Shown: positions 1 through 10,445 of the stretch, one piece after another | How the letters are laid out: the number at the start of each line of letters is the position of its first letter | How positions within the stretch are numbered: position 1 is the stretch's first letter | Assembly (NCBI GenBank): GCA_954871525.1 | Contig: OX940865.1 | Location: 5,208,001 to 5,272,000 of the forward strand | Direction of reading: 5' to 3' | Source of the DNA: Parietaria judaica | Taxonomy: Eukaryota; Streptophyta; Magnoliopsida; Rosales; Urticaceae | DNA: 64,000 nt | Program-made: the position numbers and the translations under genes | Notes under the pieces: model-generated | What the model saw: only the letters and a program-made list of their open reading frames with translations | Databases searched by the model: none | What the model was told of the DNA's origin: nothing

Positions 1-423
1 AGTTACAGTAATATTCGCGTTTACACCCGGCTCAGGTCCACACAAACAACGTTGATTTATCATTGTGGAGTCGTCGGAAGACTCCTTCACCAAAAGCACG
101 CACCGAAGGCCCATCTCGGTCGTGTCAACGACGTCTTAGAGATCCATCTGGGTCGCATCGAGAACCTCAAGACTGGAAGACTCATTATCGCCTTCAAAAG
201 ACTCGAAGACTCGTCTTTCGATCGACCGAAGGCCTCGGGACTCGTTGAAGATCACGTCAAGATCCGTCTCGGTCACCTCAATGACCTTGAAGATGTCGAT
301 CAACCTGTCGGAGGACACTACACTACACAAAAAGCGTCACCCAGAACACCCGAGCGCGAGTATACACATGACAAATTCAAGCTCAGAATCGGCCAGAGAT
401 GGGCGCTCACACTGTCATACAGA
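1..423. other. Unassigned flank of the chromovirus insertion, with weak internal repeats
   Basis: I recognise no gene here. Between about 100 and 310 there are imperfect repeats built on 'catctcggtcg', 'catctgggtcgc' and 'cgtctcggtcac', each followed by a 'gaacctc' or 'gaccttgaag' segment. In one plus frame (52-453) this reads as repeated His/Arg-Leu-Gly-Arg/His blocks, but that frame runs into the LTR, so it cannot be an original gene end. Before the insertion this DNA continued directly into position 8445. It may be an older repeat or a gene fragment. Confidence 0.4.
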
Positions 424-428
424 TCCCA
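424..428. repeat. Target-site duplication, left copy (TCCCA)
   Basis: TCCCA lies directly before the LTR start TGTAACGCC and is repeated exactly after the other LTR end at 8440-8444. This is the 5-bp duplication expected of a retroviral-type integrase. Confidence 0.92.
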
Positions 429-2531
429 TGTAACGCCACTAAATGGGGGTTAGAAGAATAAGACAAAACAACGACTTTTCAAACTTTGACTTGTCAACGA
501 CACATCATCATTTAAACAATACCGTTGAATATTCAACGTCCACGACAACAAACACATAACTTTTGCCCATGGGACTTAAAACGACAATACAACATAAACG
601 ACCACAGTTATTACAACACCATAAAACGACAATTACAAAGTACCACCATCACAAATATCCTTAATTTAATCCTTTACATTTTCGAAATAAAAGATCAACT
701 AAAAATACGAAATTAACCACGACGAACATGTGGACTTCCTGAATCAAACTACTCCTCTTCCGGAGTCTGATACTGAACACCACTTGAAGCTGGAAAGAAA
801 AAGATGTATATGGAAGGGGTGAGCACCACAGGCTCAGTAGGGAATCTATTACCAATTCGTTTTACCGAACCTTTATTAGTCAAATTTCGATTAACTAAAT
901 TAAATGACATCATAAACCATTTAATCATAATTTCAATTATTTTAACCATTTTCAACAATAAAATAAATAATTATACCCCACAAAAGTCAAATCATTTCGG
1001 TGATCCATGCCGAGTCAGCTCGCGCCTTTTCTCCACTATATCTCATCGAGTCCTCAAGGCACGAGCACAGGTGGACTAGAAGTCCCTAACCGTAACTCGC
1101 CCTCGACTCGGGATCCTAATCACCACCAAAGACGGCCAGTTCGCCATGGGTCGAAATGTTGACTTTTGGGTCACCAATCATATCCATATCCAAAATCATA
1201 TCCGGCCTACTGCGCAGTAGCCAGCTGCTCGTCAGCAGCTCATCCGCCCGAAGCGGGTACCATATCAACACACATCATCCGCCCGAAGCGGGTGCCATAT
1301 CAACATACGTCATACCGACGTAACATAAACATAAAATATAATATCAAGCATCAAACCGATGCAAATCATACATGTTTTCCATCGTCGCCAACAAGCGACA
1401 TCAATCACAATACTAACTTTTATCTTTTTAATTAACATATAAATTCATTAATTCCGATATAAACCTATCCGGTTCAATCTTCATTAGAGCGTTGGTTTCT
1501 ATGTTCATTTTAATTTGCGAGAAAAGGTAATAGCCCCTACCTCGATTTGTGGAAACTTGATCGATTGACTAGCTAGTCGAAGATGCGGGTTTGTCTTGGC
1601 CTTGAGATTGATGATTAGAGACTTCGGGATCTGTTGAACTATTCAAGACGGGTGGTTCGGGCAACACGGTTATCGAGGCGACCACGGGACGACTATCCGT
1701 GCCAGCTATAACACCGATACCATCCATAAGTCAAATACTACTAAGATTGGAATTTAAACTGTCAATTGAAAACCCGATACACTGGAATTTAACCCGGGCC
1801 GAATTCCCGTCGGGCACGCAAAACGAGGCAGCAAAACGAGCATCAATTCGATAAATTTATACTTCTCCTAGCTTAATTCAACTGTTCTAAACGCAATGGC
1901 GAGGTCAATTTCATCAATCAAGGCCCAGAATATACCTATTTTTTATCATCTCAAAATCAGAAACTAGGGCAAGGAAATTCGAGCTCACCGAGAGTCCGAT
2001 GACAATTCCGATTGAGGGCTTTCGATCTCATCGGCGAGGGCTTCAAAACCCCTCAATAAATTTCAGGATCGGAAAATGACGCGGCGGTCGACGGCGGCGA
2101 CCGGCGACGGCGACGGCGAGGCGGCAACTCCAACAAACTCTACTAACCTCCGTGAACCGGGTTCCGGTGTTAGTTTTCTCAAATTCAAACCGAAACGGAA
2201 TAGATCTCGAGCTAAGAAACCGAACCTTTGGGCGACTATTCCGGCTAAACGCCGCCACCTCCAGTCGACTTCCGCCTAGCAGTAGACTCGCCTTCTTGAG
2301 AGCTTTCCGACGCCACCAGCCACGCTCCGATCGAAGCTCCGGGGAAGGAGATATTAAGCTTTGAAGTTTCTTTGATGAGAGAGATTATTTTTTTTTTTCG
2401 AGAGAAAAAGAAAACGAGGAGGAGATGGGGAAAAAGGTGGGGCATTTGTTCACTCGAAGCTTACCTGACAACATCTTTTTTTTTTTTATATATAATATAT
2501 ATATATATATATATATTTAGAGGGTATTACA
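429..2531 (-). repeat. 3' LTR of the chromovirus
   Basis: On the plus strand this 2103-bp LTR starts TGTAACGCC and ends GGGTATTACA, giving TG...CA termini on both strands. It is nearly identical to 6342-8439. Most differences fall in its second half, around 2076-2130 and the poly-T and (TA)n tracts near 2385-2517. It carries two short direct repeats based on 'catccgcccgaagcggg' at about 1240-1300. Short open frames in it recur identically in the other LTR and are not genes. Confidence 0.93.
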
Positions 2532-2546
2532 ATACTCCACCCCTTT
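2532..2546 (-). other. Polypurine tract of the chromovirus
   Basis: The minus strand reads AAAGGGGTGGAGTAT directly before the 3' LTR start TGTAATACCC. It is preceded by a 'GAGGACGAAATTT' block that is common just upstream of the tract in plant chromoviruses. It primes plus-strand DNA synthesis. Confidence 0.88.
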
Positions 2547-2574
2547 AAAAATTTCGTCCTCGAAATTTAAACGA

Positions 2575-3001
2575 AACTACCCCCGAACAGAAAGGGGTAG
2601 TTCTCCATCATCTCCGACTCTAACTCCCATGTTTCCTTTCTTATTTCGGGATTGTTCCACACCACTTTGTATTGAGGGATCTTTCATCGACGAAGAACTT
2701 TAACTTCACGGGCGTTAATCTGAATCGGGTATTCCTTATACGTCACATTTTATTGAACGGGTACCTCTGTCTAAAGAATGATTTGCTGGGAATCGAGTTC
2801 ATACCTTCTCAATATCGACACGTGAAATACGTTGTGAACATGAGACAGTTGTGGAGGTAAGTCAAGCTTGTATGCAAGTGGTCCAACTCTTTCTACTATC
2901 TCGAATGGACCGGTGTATCGCAGAGCCAAATTTCTTTTTATTCCGAAACGAGAAACACCATACATGGGTGTAACCTTCAGAAACACATAGTCGCCAACCA
3001 T
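2575..3001 (-). pseudogene. Chromovirus pol C-terminus: GPY/F module and chromodomain
   Basis: The minus frame 3001-2771 has the post-integrase GPY/F module, with RYTGPFEIVERVGPLAYKL and the HNVFHVSILRRY ending. A stop at 2771 breaks the frame. Beyond it, at about 2690-2580, another frame gives chromodomain residues: YKVVWNN, then ETWELESEMMENYPFLF, with the conserved Trp residues. Chromodomains guide integration to modified histones. The domain is recognisable but separated from integrase by frame breaks, so it is non-functional here. Confidence 0.85.
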
Positions 3002-3089
3002 GAATTTCAGTGGCCTTTGTCTTCGATCCGCATATCTCTTCTGGTGACTTTGAGCAGCCTTGAGTCTTTCACATATAGGCTTAATCGCT

Positions 3090-3900
3090 TCAGTTGTTCT
3101 CTGAGATAGGAAGGACTGAGAGTAATACGATCTTCATACTCGACCCAACGAAGAGGCGAACGGCAAGGTCGACCATACAAGGCCTCACTGTACCGGTACT
3201 AGCCTGAAAACTATTATTGTATGCAAATTCTACGAATGAAAGGTGCTCTTTCCATTTTCCTATGAATTCCAAGACGTACATTCGAAGCATGTCTTCAAAG
3301 ATTTGAATTACTCGCTCTGATTTCCCGTCAGTCTGCGGGTGAAAAGCTGTGCTCAAACTCAAATCAGTTCCCATTTATTTTTGTAATCTTCTCCAAAACT
3401 TTGAGGCGAAACGAGCATCTCGGTCGGAAACTATTAAAACAGGGACTCCATAAGGCCTTACTATCTTTTCCATATATAGTTTACAGAGTTTCGGAACCTT
3501 GTAACATGTCCAAATGGTTAAAAACTGGGCTGATTTTAACAATCTATCAACGATCACCCACACTGCATCATGTCCACCTCGAGTCCGGGGAAACCCCAAA
3601 ACGAAGTCCATGGTAATGCAGTCCCATTTCCACTCGGGTATTTCCAGTGGCTTGAGCTCCCCGCCGAGTTTCTGATGCTCTGCTTTGACCATTCGACAAA
3701 CTGGACATCTCTTCACGAACATTGCCACATCAAATTTCATTTCGTACCAATAATATTGCATCTTTAGGTTTTTGGTACATATTCATACTTCATGGTGAAT
3801 GGAAACTTGAAACGATGAGATTCTTGTAGGATGGCACACTTTTTTTTTTTTGTAGCTTCATCGGGCACCGCAAGCCTTCCTTTGTACGATAAAAACCCAT
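3090..3900 (-). pseudogene. Chromovirus integrase remnant
   Basis: The zinc-binding region is decayed at about 3900-3690, but the CPVC of the HHCC motif is visible. The core follows with MDFVLGFPRT, then SDRDARF (second catalytic Asp) and FHPQTDGKSERVIQ (catalytic Glu). The DDE residues therefore survive. A TAA stop at about 3375 interrupts the core just before MGTDLSLSTAFHPQTDG, where related elements read through. Integrase inserts the cDNA into the genome; this copy cannot make the whole protein. Confidence 0.88.
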
Positions 3901-4386
3901 CGACGCCCACACTCCATCATTCAAGTTGTTCTCCAACTCGTAACCGATTCCATATCTCTTATAATATCTCATCACTCGCCAAACTTTGTCTGACTTGAAG
4001 TACCATTGATGGAACAACTATGACGTTGTATGCATGTGATTTGAATCCGTCGGTATGAAATTCTAAATTGTAATCACCAACGGTAACCGATCTTTTCATG
4101 GTTCCAAGGCCAGAGAAGCAACCAAACCATGGTTCTTCCGACTTAAATCATCGGCCACCACCTTTGCTTTTCTTGGGCGATACTGTAGACTAAAATCATA
4201 ATCTTTCATATACTCCACTCATCTTTGTTGTCATAGACTCAAATCTCTTTTGAGTGAACAAATACTTGAGACTTTGATGATTAATGAATATCTTAAATCT
4301 TGAGCCGTAAAGATGACAACGCCAAATTTTAAGTGCAAAACTGTTGCTAGCTCCAAGTAAAGGGTGAGATAATTTAGTTCGTGAGA

Positions 4387-5249
4387 CTACTGCCTAGAAC
4401 CATATGTCACCACTCTCCCTTGTTGCATAAGCACACAGCATAGTCCACTTCGAGATGCATCCGTATACACTGTAAATACTCCATCTACATTAGGGAGAAT
4501 AAGAACAGAAGCACTCGTCAATCGGAATTTCAATTCTGAAAAAGACTCTTCACATCTATCATCCCAACTGAACTCAACTGAACATCTTTTCTGGTGAACG
4601 TGTTTAGAGGCGCGGTAGTCTTTGAAAATTTCTTCACGAACTTTCTGTAATAACCCGCAAGTCCTAGAAAGCTTCGGACTTCTGCCACTTTTCTTAGTTG
4701 CCTCCAGTTTAAGATAGCTTCGACCTTTTGACGGGTCTACGGCAATACCTTCTTGCGAGATCACGTGGCCTGAGAATTTCGCTTCTGTCATCCCAAATTC
4801 ATATTTTTCTTTCTTTGCATAGAGATGATGGTCTCGCAAAGTCTGCAAACTATCCAAAAATGTTCTACGTGTTCTTCTACACTTCTTGAACAAATAAGTA
4901 TGTCGTCAATGAAGACAACAACAAATCGATCTAAGTATGGTCGGAAAATCCTATTCATCAAGTCCATAAACGCCGTTGGAGCGATCGTTAAACCAAAATG
5001 CATAACCGTGAACTCAAAGTGACCATATCGTATACGAAACGCTGTCTTCGGAATGTCGGCATCTCGAATCTTCAATTGGTGGTAACCCGACCACAAATCT
5101 ATTTTTGAGAAGTATTTGCATCCTCCCAATTGGTCGAACAAATCATCAATGCGCGATAAAGGGCATTTATTCTTAATCGTCATCTTGTTGAGCTGTTTGT
5201 AGTCCACACAAAAGCGTAAACTACCATCACTTCTCTTAGCGAATGACAC
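4387..5249 (-). pseudogene. Chromovirus reverse transcriptase and RNase H, frameshifted
   Basis: The RT fingers and palm occupy 5249-4788: [35 protein letters not shown], and the catalytic box VVFIDDILI with its two Asp residues. A frameshift near 4840 moves the reading to 4893-4387, which holds the RT connection and the start of RNase H, including FTVYTDASRSGLCCVLMQQG with its active-site Asp. The RNase H C-terminus (about 4386-3910) is decayed. Ty3/gypsy family is certain; activity is not expected. Confidence 0.9.
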
Positions 5250-5572
5250 CGACGCTCCCCACGGTAGTATACTCTGTCAGATAAACCTTTTACTCAACAA
5301 GTCGTCTAATTGTTTCTTCAATTCTGCCAATTCTGCTGGAGCCATACGGTAATGAGCCATATAAATCGGAAAACTCCTAGGAACTAGGTCAATGTCAAAC
5401 CCAATCCACAATTTGGAGAAAATCCTAAAATCCTTGGCAAAACACATCTTCAAGATCTTGTACTATGGGGATGTGCGGGTCAATTGCACTTTGCCTCACA
5501 CCTTCGATGGCACAATTAACTTCCGACCCTTCAAAATTCATCTTTCCTCCAATGAGAGACTTCAAGATAAAA

Positions 5573-5803
5573 TTATGAGGTCATATTAACATGCTCATTT
5601 TCTTTTCTTCTAAGGGTGCCATGTATTTTGTAGCAATCTACTATAACAATGTACTTCTCTAATAAATTCAATTCCAATGTTACATCAAACTCTATCATAC
5701 GGAGAACGATTACGTCAAATGATAATTTACTCCCCTCCATGACACGCTTACAAGACTTGCATATCATTAAAGCTTTTTGGCAATTTCCTATATGAGCGCA
5801 CAA
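5573..5803 (-). pseudogene. Chromovirus protease remnant
   Basis: The minus frame contains VMEGSKLSFDVIVLRMIEFDV and LLEKYIVIVDCYK, matching the end of a gypsy aspartic protease, where related elements read 'FDVILGMDWL..Y.A.IDC'. The upstream part that should carry the catalytic D-T/S-G triad is not recognisable. Only the back half of the protease remains. Confidence 0.7.
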
Positions 5804-6326
5804 CGATGAAGGAATAATACATGTCTCGAAGTTTTTGGCTGAAACAATCAGTTCTGAGAAATTATAGTAACGCTTTGGCGTAACGTTCTCGCAAACCCAT
5901 TGCGCATGAAATTATTACTCAAAATTTACCATTCTAGCTTCAGTGTTGCCTACGACATCAGAATTATCAAGCACCTCAAATTTTTCTTCATTAATGCCAT
6001 TCGCATCTCAATTGCTGCAGCATCAGGAAATTCATCAAACTATAAAGGATTTTGGAACAGGATCTCCTTAAAAGATTTCATTATTTCAACTGCAGAACTA
6101 AGAGATTGTATCACGTATTATGTAACATCGAATACAATGCAGATTCTTAAAGATCTAACGGGGAACGCCGATTTAGGGTACTTTGGGAATTCCAAACCAT
6201 GTTGATCAACTATAAAAAGATTAAATGTCAGGATTATGGATGGTGATACAAAATAAAACACGACCCAAAACACTTAAAAATAAATAAATAACTTTATGGT
6301 GTTGTACCCTAGATACCGTAACCTAT
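5804..6326 (-). other. Chromovirus leader region; gag not detectable
   Basis: About 520 bp separate the protease remnant from the primer site, far too little for a gag of roughly 1 kb or more. I see no CCHC zinc knuckle and no capsid-like segment. The plus frame at 5900-6205 has no recognisable content. A large internal deletion is the simplest reading. Confidence 0.65.
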
Positions 6327-6338
6327 GCTCTGATACCA
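6327..6338 (-). other. Primer-binding site, initiator tRNA-Met
   Basis: On the minus strand the sequence is TGGTATCAGAGC, complementary to the 3' end of plant initiator tRNA-Met. It lies three bases inside the 5' LTR. Its position fixes the element's orientation as minus. Confidence 0.92.
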
Positions 6339-6341
6339 AAC

Positions 6342-8439
6342 TGTAACGCCCCTAAATGGGGGTTAGAAGAATAAGACAAAACAACGACTTTTCAAACTTT
6401 GACTTGTCAACGACACATCATCATTTAAACAATACCGTTGAATATTCAACGTCCACGACAACAAACACATAACTTTTGCCCATGGGACTTAAAACGACAA
6501 TACAACATAAACGACCACAGTTATTACAACACCATAAAACGACAATTACAAAGTACCACCATCACAAATATCCTTAATTTAATCCTTTACATTTTCGAAA
6601 TAAAAGATCAACTAAAAATACGAAATTAACCACGACGAACATGTGGACTTCCTGAATCAAACTACTCCTCTTCCGGAGTCTGATACTGAACACCACTTGA
6701 AGCTGGAAAGAAAAAGATGTATATGGAAGGGGTGAGCACCACAGGCTCAGTAGGGAATCTATTACCAATTCGTTTTACCGAACCTTTATTAGTCAAATTT
6801 CGATTAACTAAATTAAATGACATCATAAACCATTTAATCATAATTTCAATTATTTTAACCATTTTCAACAATAAAATAAATAATTATACCCCACAAAAGT
6901 CAAATCATTTCGGTGATCCATGCCGAGTCAGCTCGCGCCTTTTCTCCACTATATCTCATCGAGTCCTCAAGGCACGAGCACAGGTGGACTAGAAGTCCCT
7001 AACCGTAACTCGCCCTCGACTCGGGATCCTAATCACCACCAAAGACGGCCAGTTCGCCATGGGTCGAAATGTTGACTTTTGGGTCACCAATCATATCCAT
7101 ATCCAAAATCATATCCGGCCTACTGCGCAGTAGCCAGCTGCTCGTCAGCAGCTCATCCGCCCGAAGCGGGTACCATATCAACACACATCATCCGCCCAAA
7201 GCGGGTGCCATATCAACATACGTCATACCGACGTAACATAAACATAAAATATAATATCAAGCATCAAACCGATGCAAATCATACATGTTTTCCATCGTCG
7301 CCAACAAGCGACATCAATCACAATACTAACTTTTATTTTTTTAATTAACATATAAATTCATTAATTCCGATATAAACCTATCCGGTTCAATCTTCATTAG
7401 AGCGTTGGTTTCTACGTTCATTTTAATTTGCGAGAAAAGGTAATAGCCCCTATCTCGATTTGTGGAAACTTGATCGATTGACTAGCTAGTCGAAGATGCG
7501 GGTTCGTCTTGGCCTTGAGATTGATGATTAGAGACTTCGGGATCTGTTGAACTATTCAAGACGGGTGGTTCGGGCAACACGGTTATCGAGGCGACCACGG
7601 GACGACTATCCGTGCCAGCTATAACACCGATACCATCCATAAGTCAAATACTACTAAGATTGGAATTTAAACTGTCAATTGAAAACCCGATACACTGGAA
7701 TTTAACCCGGGCCGAATTCCCGTCGGGCACGCAAAACGAGGCAGCAAAACGAGCATCAATTCGATAAATTTATACTTCTCCTAGCTTAATTCAATTGTTC
7801 TAAACGCAATGGCGAGGTCAATTTCATCAATCAAGGCCCAGAATATACCTATTTTTTATCATCTCAAAATCAGAAACTAGGGCAAGGAAATTCGAGCTCA
7901 CCGAGAGTCCGATGACAATTCCGATTGAGGGCTTTCGATCTCATCGGCGAGGGCTTCAAAACCCCTCAATAAATTTCAGGATCGAAAAATGACGCGGCGG
8001 TCATTGGCGGCGACCGGCAACGGCGACGGCGAGGCGGCATCTCCAACAAACTCTACTAACCTTCGTGAACCGGGTTCCGGTGTTAGTTTTCTCAAATTCA
8101 AACCGAAACGGAATAGATCTCGAGCTAAGAAACCAAACCTTTGGGCGACTATTCCGGCTAAACGCCGCCACCTCCAGTCGACTTCCGCCTAGCAGTAGAC
8201 TCGCCTTCTTGAGAGCTTTCCGACGCCACCAGCCACGCTCCGATCGGAGCTCCGGGGAAGGAGATATTAAGCTTTGAAGTTTCTTTGATGAGAGAGATTT
8301 TTTTTTTTTTAGAGAGAGAGAAAGAAAACGAGGAGGAGATGGGGAAAAAGGTGGGGCATTTGTTCACTCGAAGCTTACCTGACAACATCTTTTTTTTTTA
8401 TATATAATATATATATATATATATTTAGAGGGTATTACA
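6342..8439 (-). repeat. 5' LTR of the chromovirus
   Basis: This 2098-bp LTR is the promoter-bearing copy for the minus-strand element, since the primer-binding site abuts it at 6327-6338. It begins TGTAACGCC and ends GGGTATTACA on the plus strand. A (TA)n run lies at about 8400-8424. I did not find an unambiguous TATA box. Confidence 0.93.
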
Positions 8440-8444
8440 TCCCA
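8440..8444. repeat. Target-site duplication, right copy (TCCCA)
   Basis: TCCCA directly follows the LTR end GGGTATTACA and matches 424-428, fixing the right end of the chromovirus insertion. Confidence 0.92.
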
Positions 8445-10445
8445 CGGGTGACAAAAGAGACGCGCGAATGGGGCGACTAGAGAACAACGTGTTTTGATTA
8501 ACCTCATCTACAAAAGATACCTCCGCTCCTTGCCAAACCTCATCTACGACGGAAGAGGTGATCCTACATACCACGTGGTCCAGTAACCGATAACTGTGCA
8601 AGTAAAGAAGTGTACCGTCTCAACAAATTTGTCAAAACATTTTGTTTCACCCTCGCAAAACGATGGGAGATTTTAAAGCAGAAGAATAATCAGATGGTGA
8701 AAAGGGATTATACATAACATCTAATTTGAAGGTTCAACTTACCGAACTTGCCGATAAATCGCTTGCCGTTATCGACGGATTAATCGATAACTTACCGGAT
8801 TATCGACGGAAAACTAATAATACTGTAGCTTACCGATTACTGAACTTTTCGATAATTATCGACGGGCTTATTGACACTTATCGAGGATTATCGAGGAAAA
8901 ATCACTAAAATATTTTTAAGAATATATTTACTAAGTTTATAATGTTGATAAAACATTACAAATGCCAAAACTAAAATCATTTCATGCTCAAACATAAGTA
9001 AATAAAATATAATCTCACTCTAGTATATGTAAAAACTCGAATTAACTAAGATATCCAAAATCTAAGATACAACAATGATCTGTATGATGTGATATCTAGA
9101 ATTGGATTTTTTATGCTACTTGCAATTCTTCTAAATCGTTGTTATTATAATTATAAAAGACAACAAGTAGTATGGCATTTTGAATCCATCCAATTTGGCG
9201 GAACGCGATGCAAAGCAGGAGCACGAGGAGTACGACGGAGCGGTGCCAGCCAGGACGAGAGTGCATGGTATTTAGCAGACTTGATAATACAAAAGTGCAA
9301 TGGTATTTGTGGTGAAAAACATTGATTGAATCAATTAACTTGGGTCTTGATTCAGGAAAATTCAAGTTTCACATGAGGACAAAGTCTTGAAATGTGCAGC
9401 CACTGAATCTATCAGTTTGAGAGTGAGGTTTTAGCTCATTTCCCAATTCCCACTCACCACTTTTGACTATTAGTGTGTGGTTTAAAAGCTCAAATATTTT
9501 CTTACATATAAGCCTTCCCAATCCAATGGGAAAGCAGAGGACGAAATATTGTGGGGATTTTATTTTTTATTATTTTCGGTCAGATGTGATCCTAAGAAAA
9601 TGCCAAATTTCACTTATTGCCCGTACACTCCACCCTCGCTCGCCGGTGGTAGCACCGGCCGGGCTCAGACCAAGACTACATATTCTGGAAGGAGGGTCTA
9701 TTGTTGAGGGACTAATTTAGTATAATTAAAGATTAAAAAAAATGTGAATTACATTTGGCATCTGAACTGCCAAGGTTCGGTTCTCTGACTCTTACGGCTA
9801 CTCTCGTTTTCGGTGCTGGTTATGATAGCCGTTACCTTGATCGGATTTCGCCCATGTGAGTTTAAGTAACCAATTAGGGTTACCACTTAAACCCATCAAG
9901 GCTAATCTTAAAAGGAAAGACTTACTCTAAATCAATATATTGATTAATGCTTGCCAGTTTTAAGTCTATTTTACTTGAAATAGTACACTAACTTAAGAAA
10001 TTGATTTTACCGCTACCCAAATCCCAAATTCTGTCAATTCATAATTTTCTTTTTTTATTACTGAAATTCGACATTTGAGCTAATATTAGTAAAATACGGG
10101 ATCAGAGTTCGATTTTTGAGGATACACAAAACTTGGAGAATTTTCTTGGAACCGTAATATGCTAACTCAAAGACACATAAATAATACACAATAATACAGC
10201 GTACATTTACCTCATCCTAAGGCCAAAAAACACACACCAAAAAGGAATGTCATACAAGTTACAGGGCTGGTGAAAATCGTTAAAAATTAAAAGCAAGGAC
10301 TGAAAAATAAAATAGATAAAACACAAAAATCAAAACAAAGGAAACGCTTTACAAAATTCCAGCCGATACAAACCTCGGACGAGGAATAAGAAATCACGAA
10401 CAAAGAATTGTCATGCTTTTCGTAGTAGTCTATTGTGTTCGGGGT
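8445..10445. other. Intergenic region downstream of AN
   Basis: No gene is recognised. At 8715-8905 a low-complexity segment repeats TTATCGACGG three times (8769, 8800, 8856) among many 'ttaccga' and 'cgataa' variants. A perfect hairpin with GCCGGTG and CACCGGC arms and a 4-base loop lies at 9642-9659 in a small GC-rich patch. Roughly 10150-10445 is probably the AN 3' untranslated region, judged only from position. The rest is AT-rich without clear signals. Confidence 0.5.
8715..8905. repeat. Degenerate short repeats based on TTATCGACGG
   Basis: TTATCGACGG occurs exactly at 8769-8778, 8800-8809 and 8856-8865, with variants such as 'ttatcgagga' and 'aatcgataac' between. Spacing is irregular. 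The 60-codon plus frame over it is a by-product of the repeat. Origin unknown. Confidence 0.5.

Larger units (their letters stand above)
429..8439 (-). mobile_element. Tekay-type chromovirus (Ty3/gypsy) LTR retrotransposon, defective
   Basis: This is a complete but non-autonomous element read on the minus strand. The 5' LTR is 6342-8439 and the 3' LTR is 429-2531. A perfect 5-bp target duplication TCCCA flanks it at 424-428 and 8440-8444. The primer site and polypurine tract sit correctly inside the LTRs. In transcription order the interior holds a protease remnant, RT, RNase H, integrase, a GPY/F module and a chromodomain, the order of plant chromoviruses; the long LTRs and initiator-Met primer site fit Tekay/Del. 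The interior is only 3.8 kb: gag is missing and pol is broken by frameshifts and stops. The LTRs differ by about 16 substitutions by hand count, which suggests recent insertion despite the dead interior. Confidence 0.93.

Noticed and set aside
52..453. 133-codon plus frame at the window start
   Set aside because: It crosses the insertion point into the LTR at 429, so the frame end is accidental. The repeats inside are noted but no protein family is recognised.
525..1435. Small open frames within the chromovirus LTR, identical in both LTRs
   Set aside because: Identity is explained by LTR duplication; no domain and no reason to be translated.
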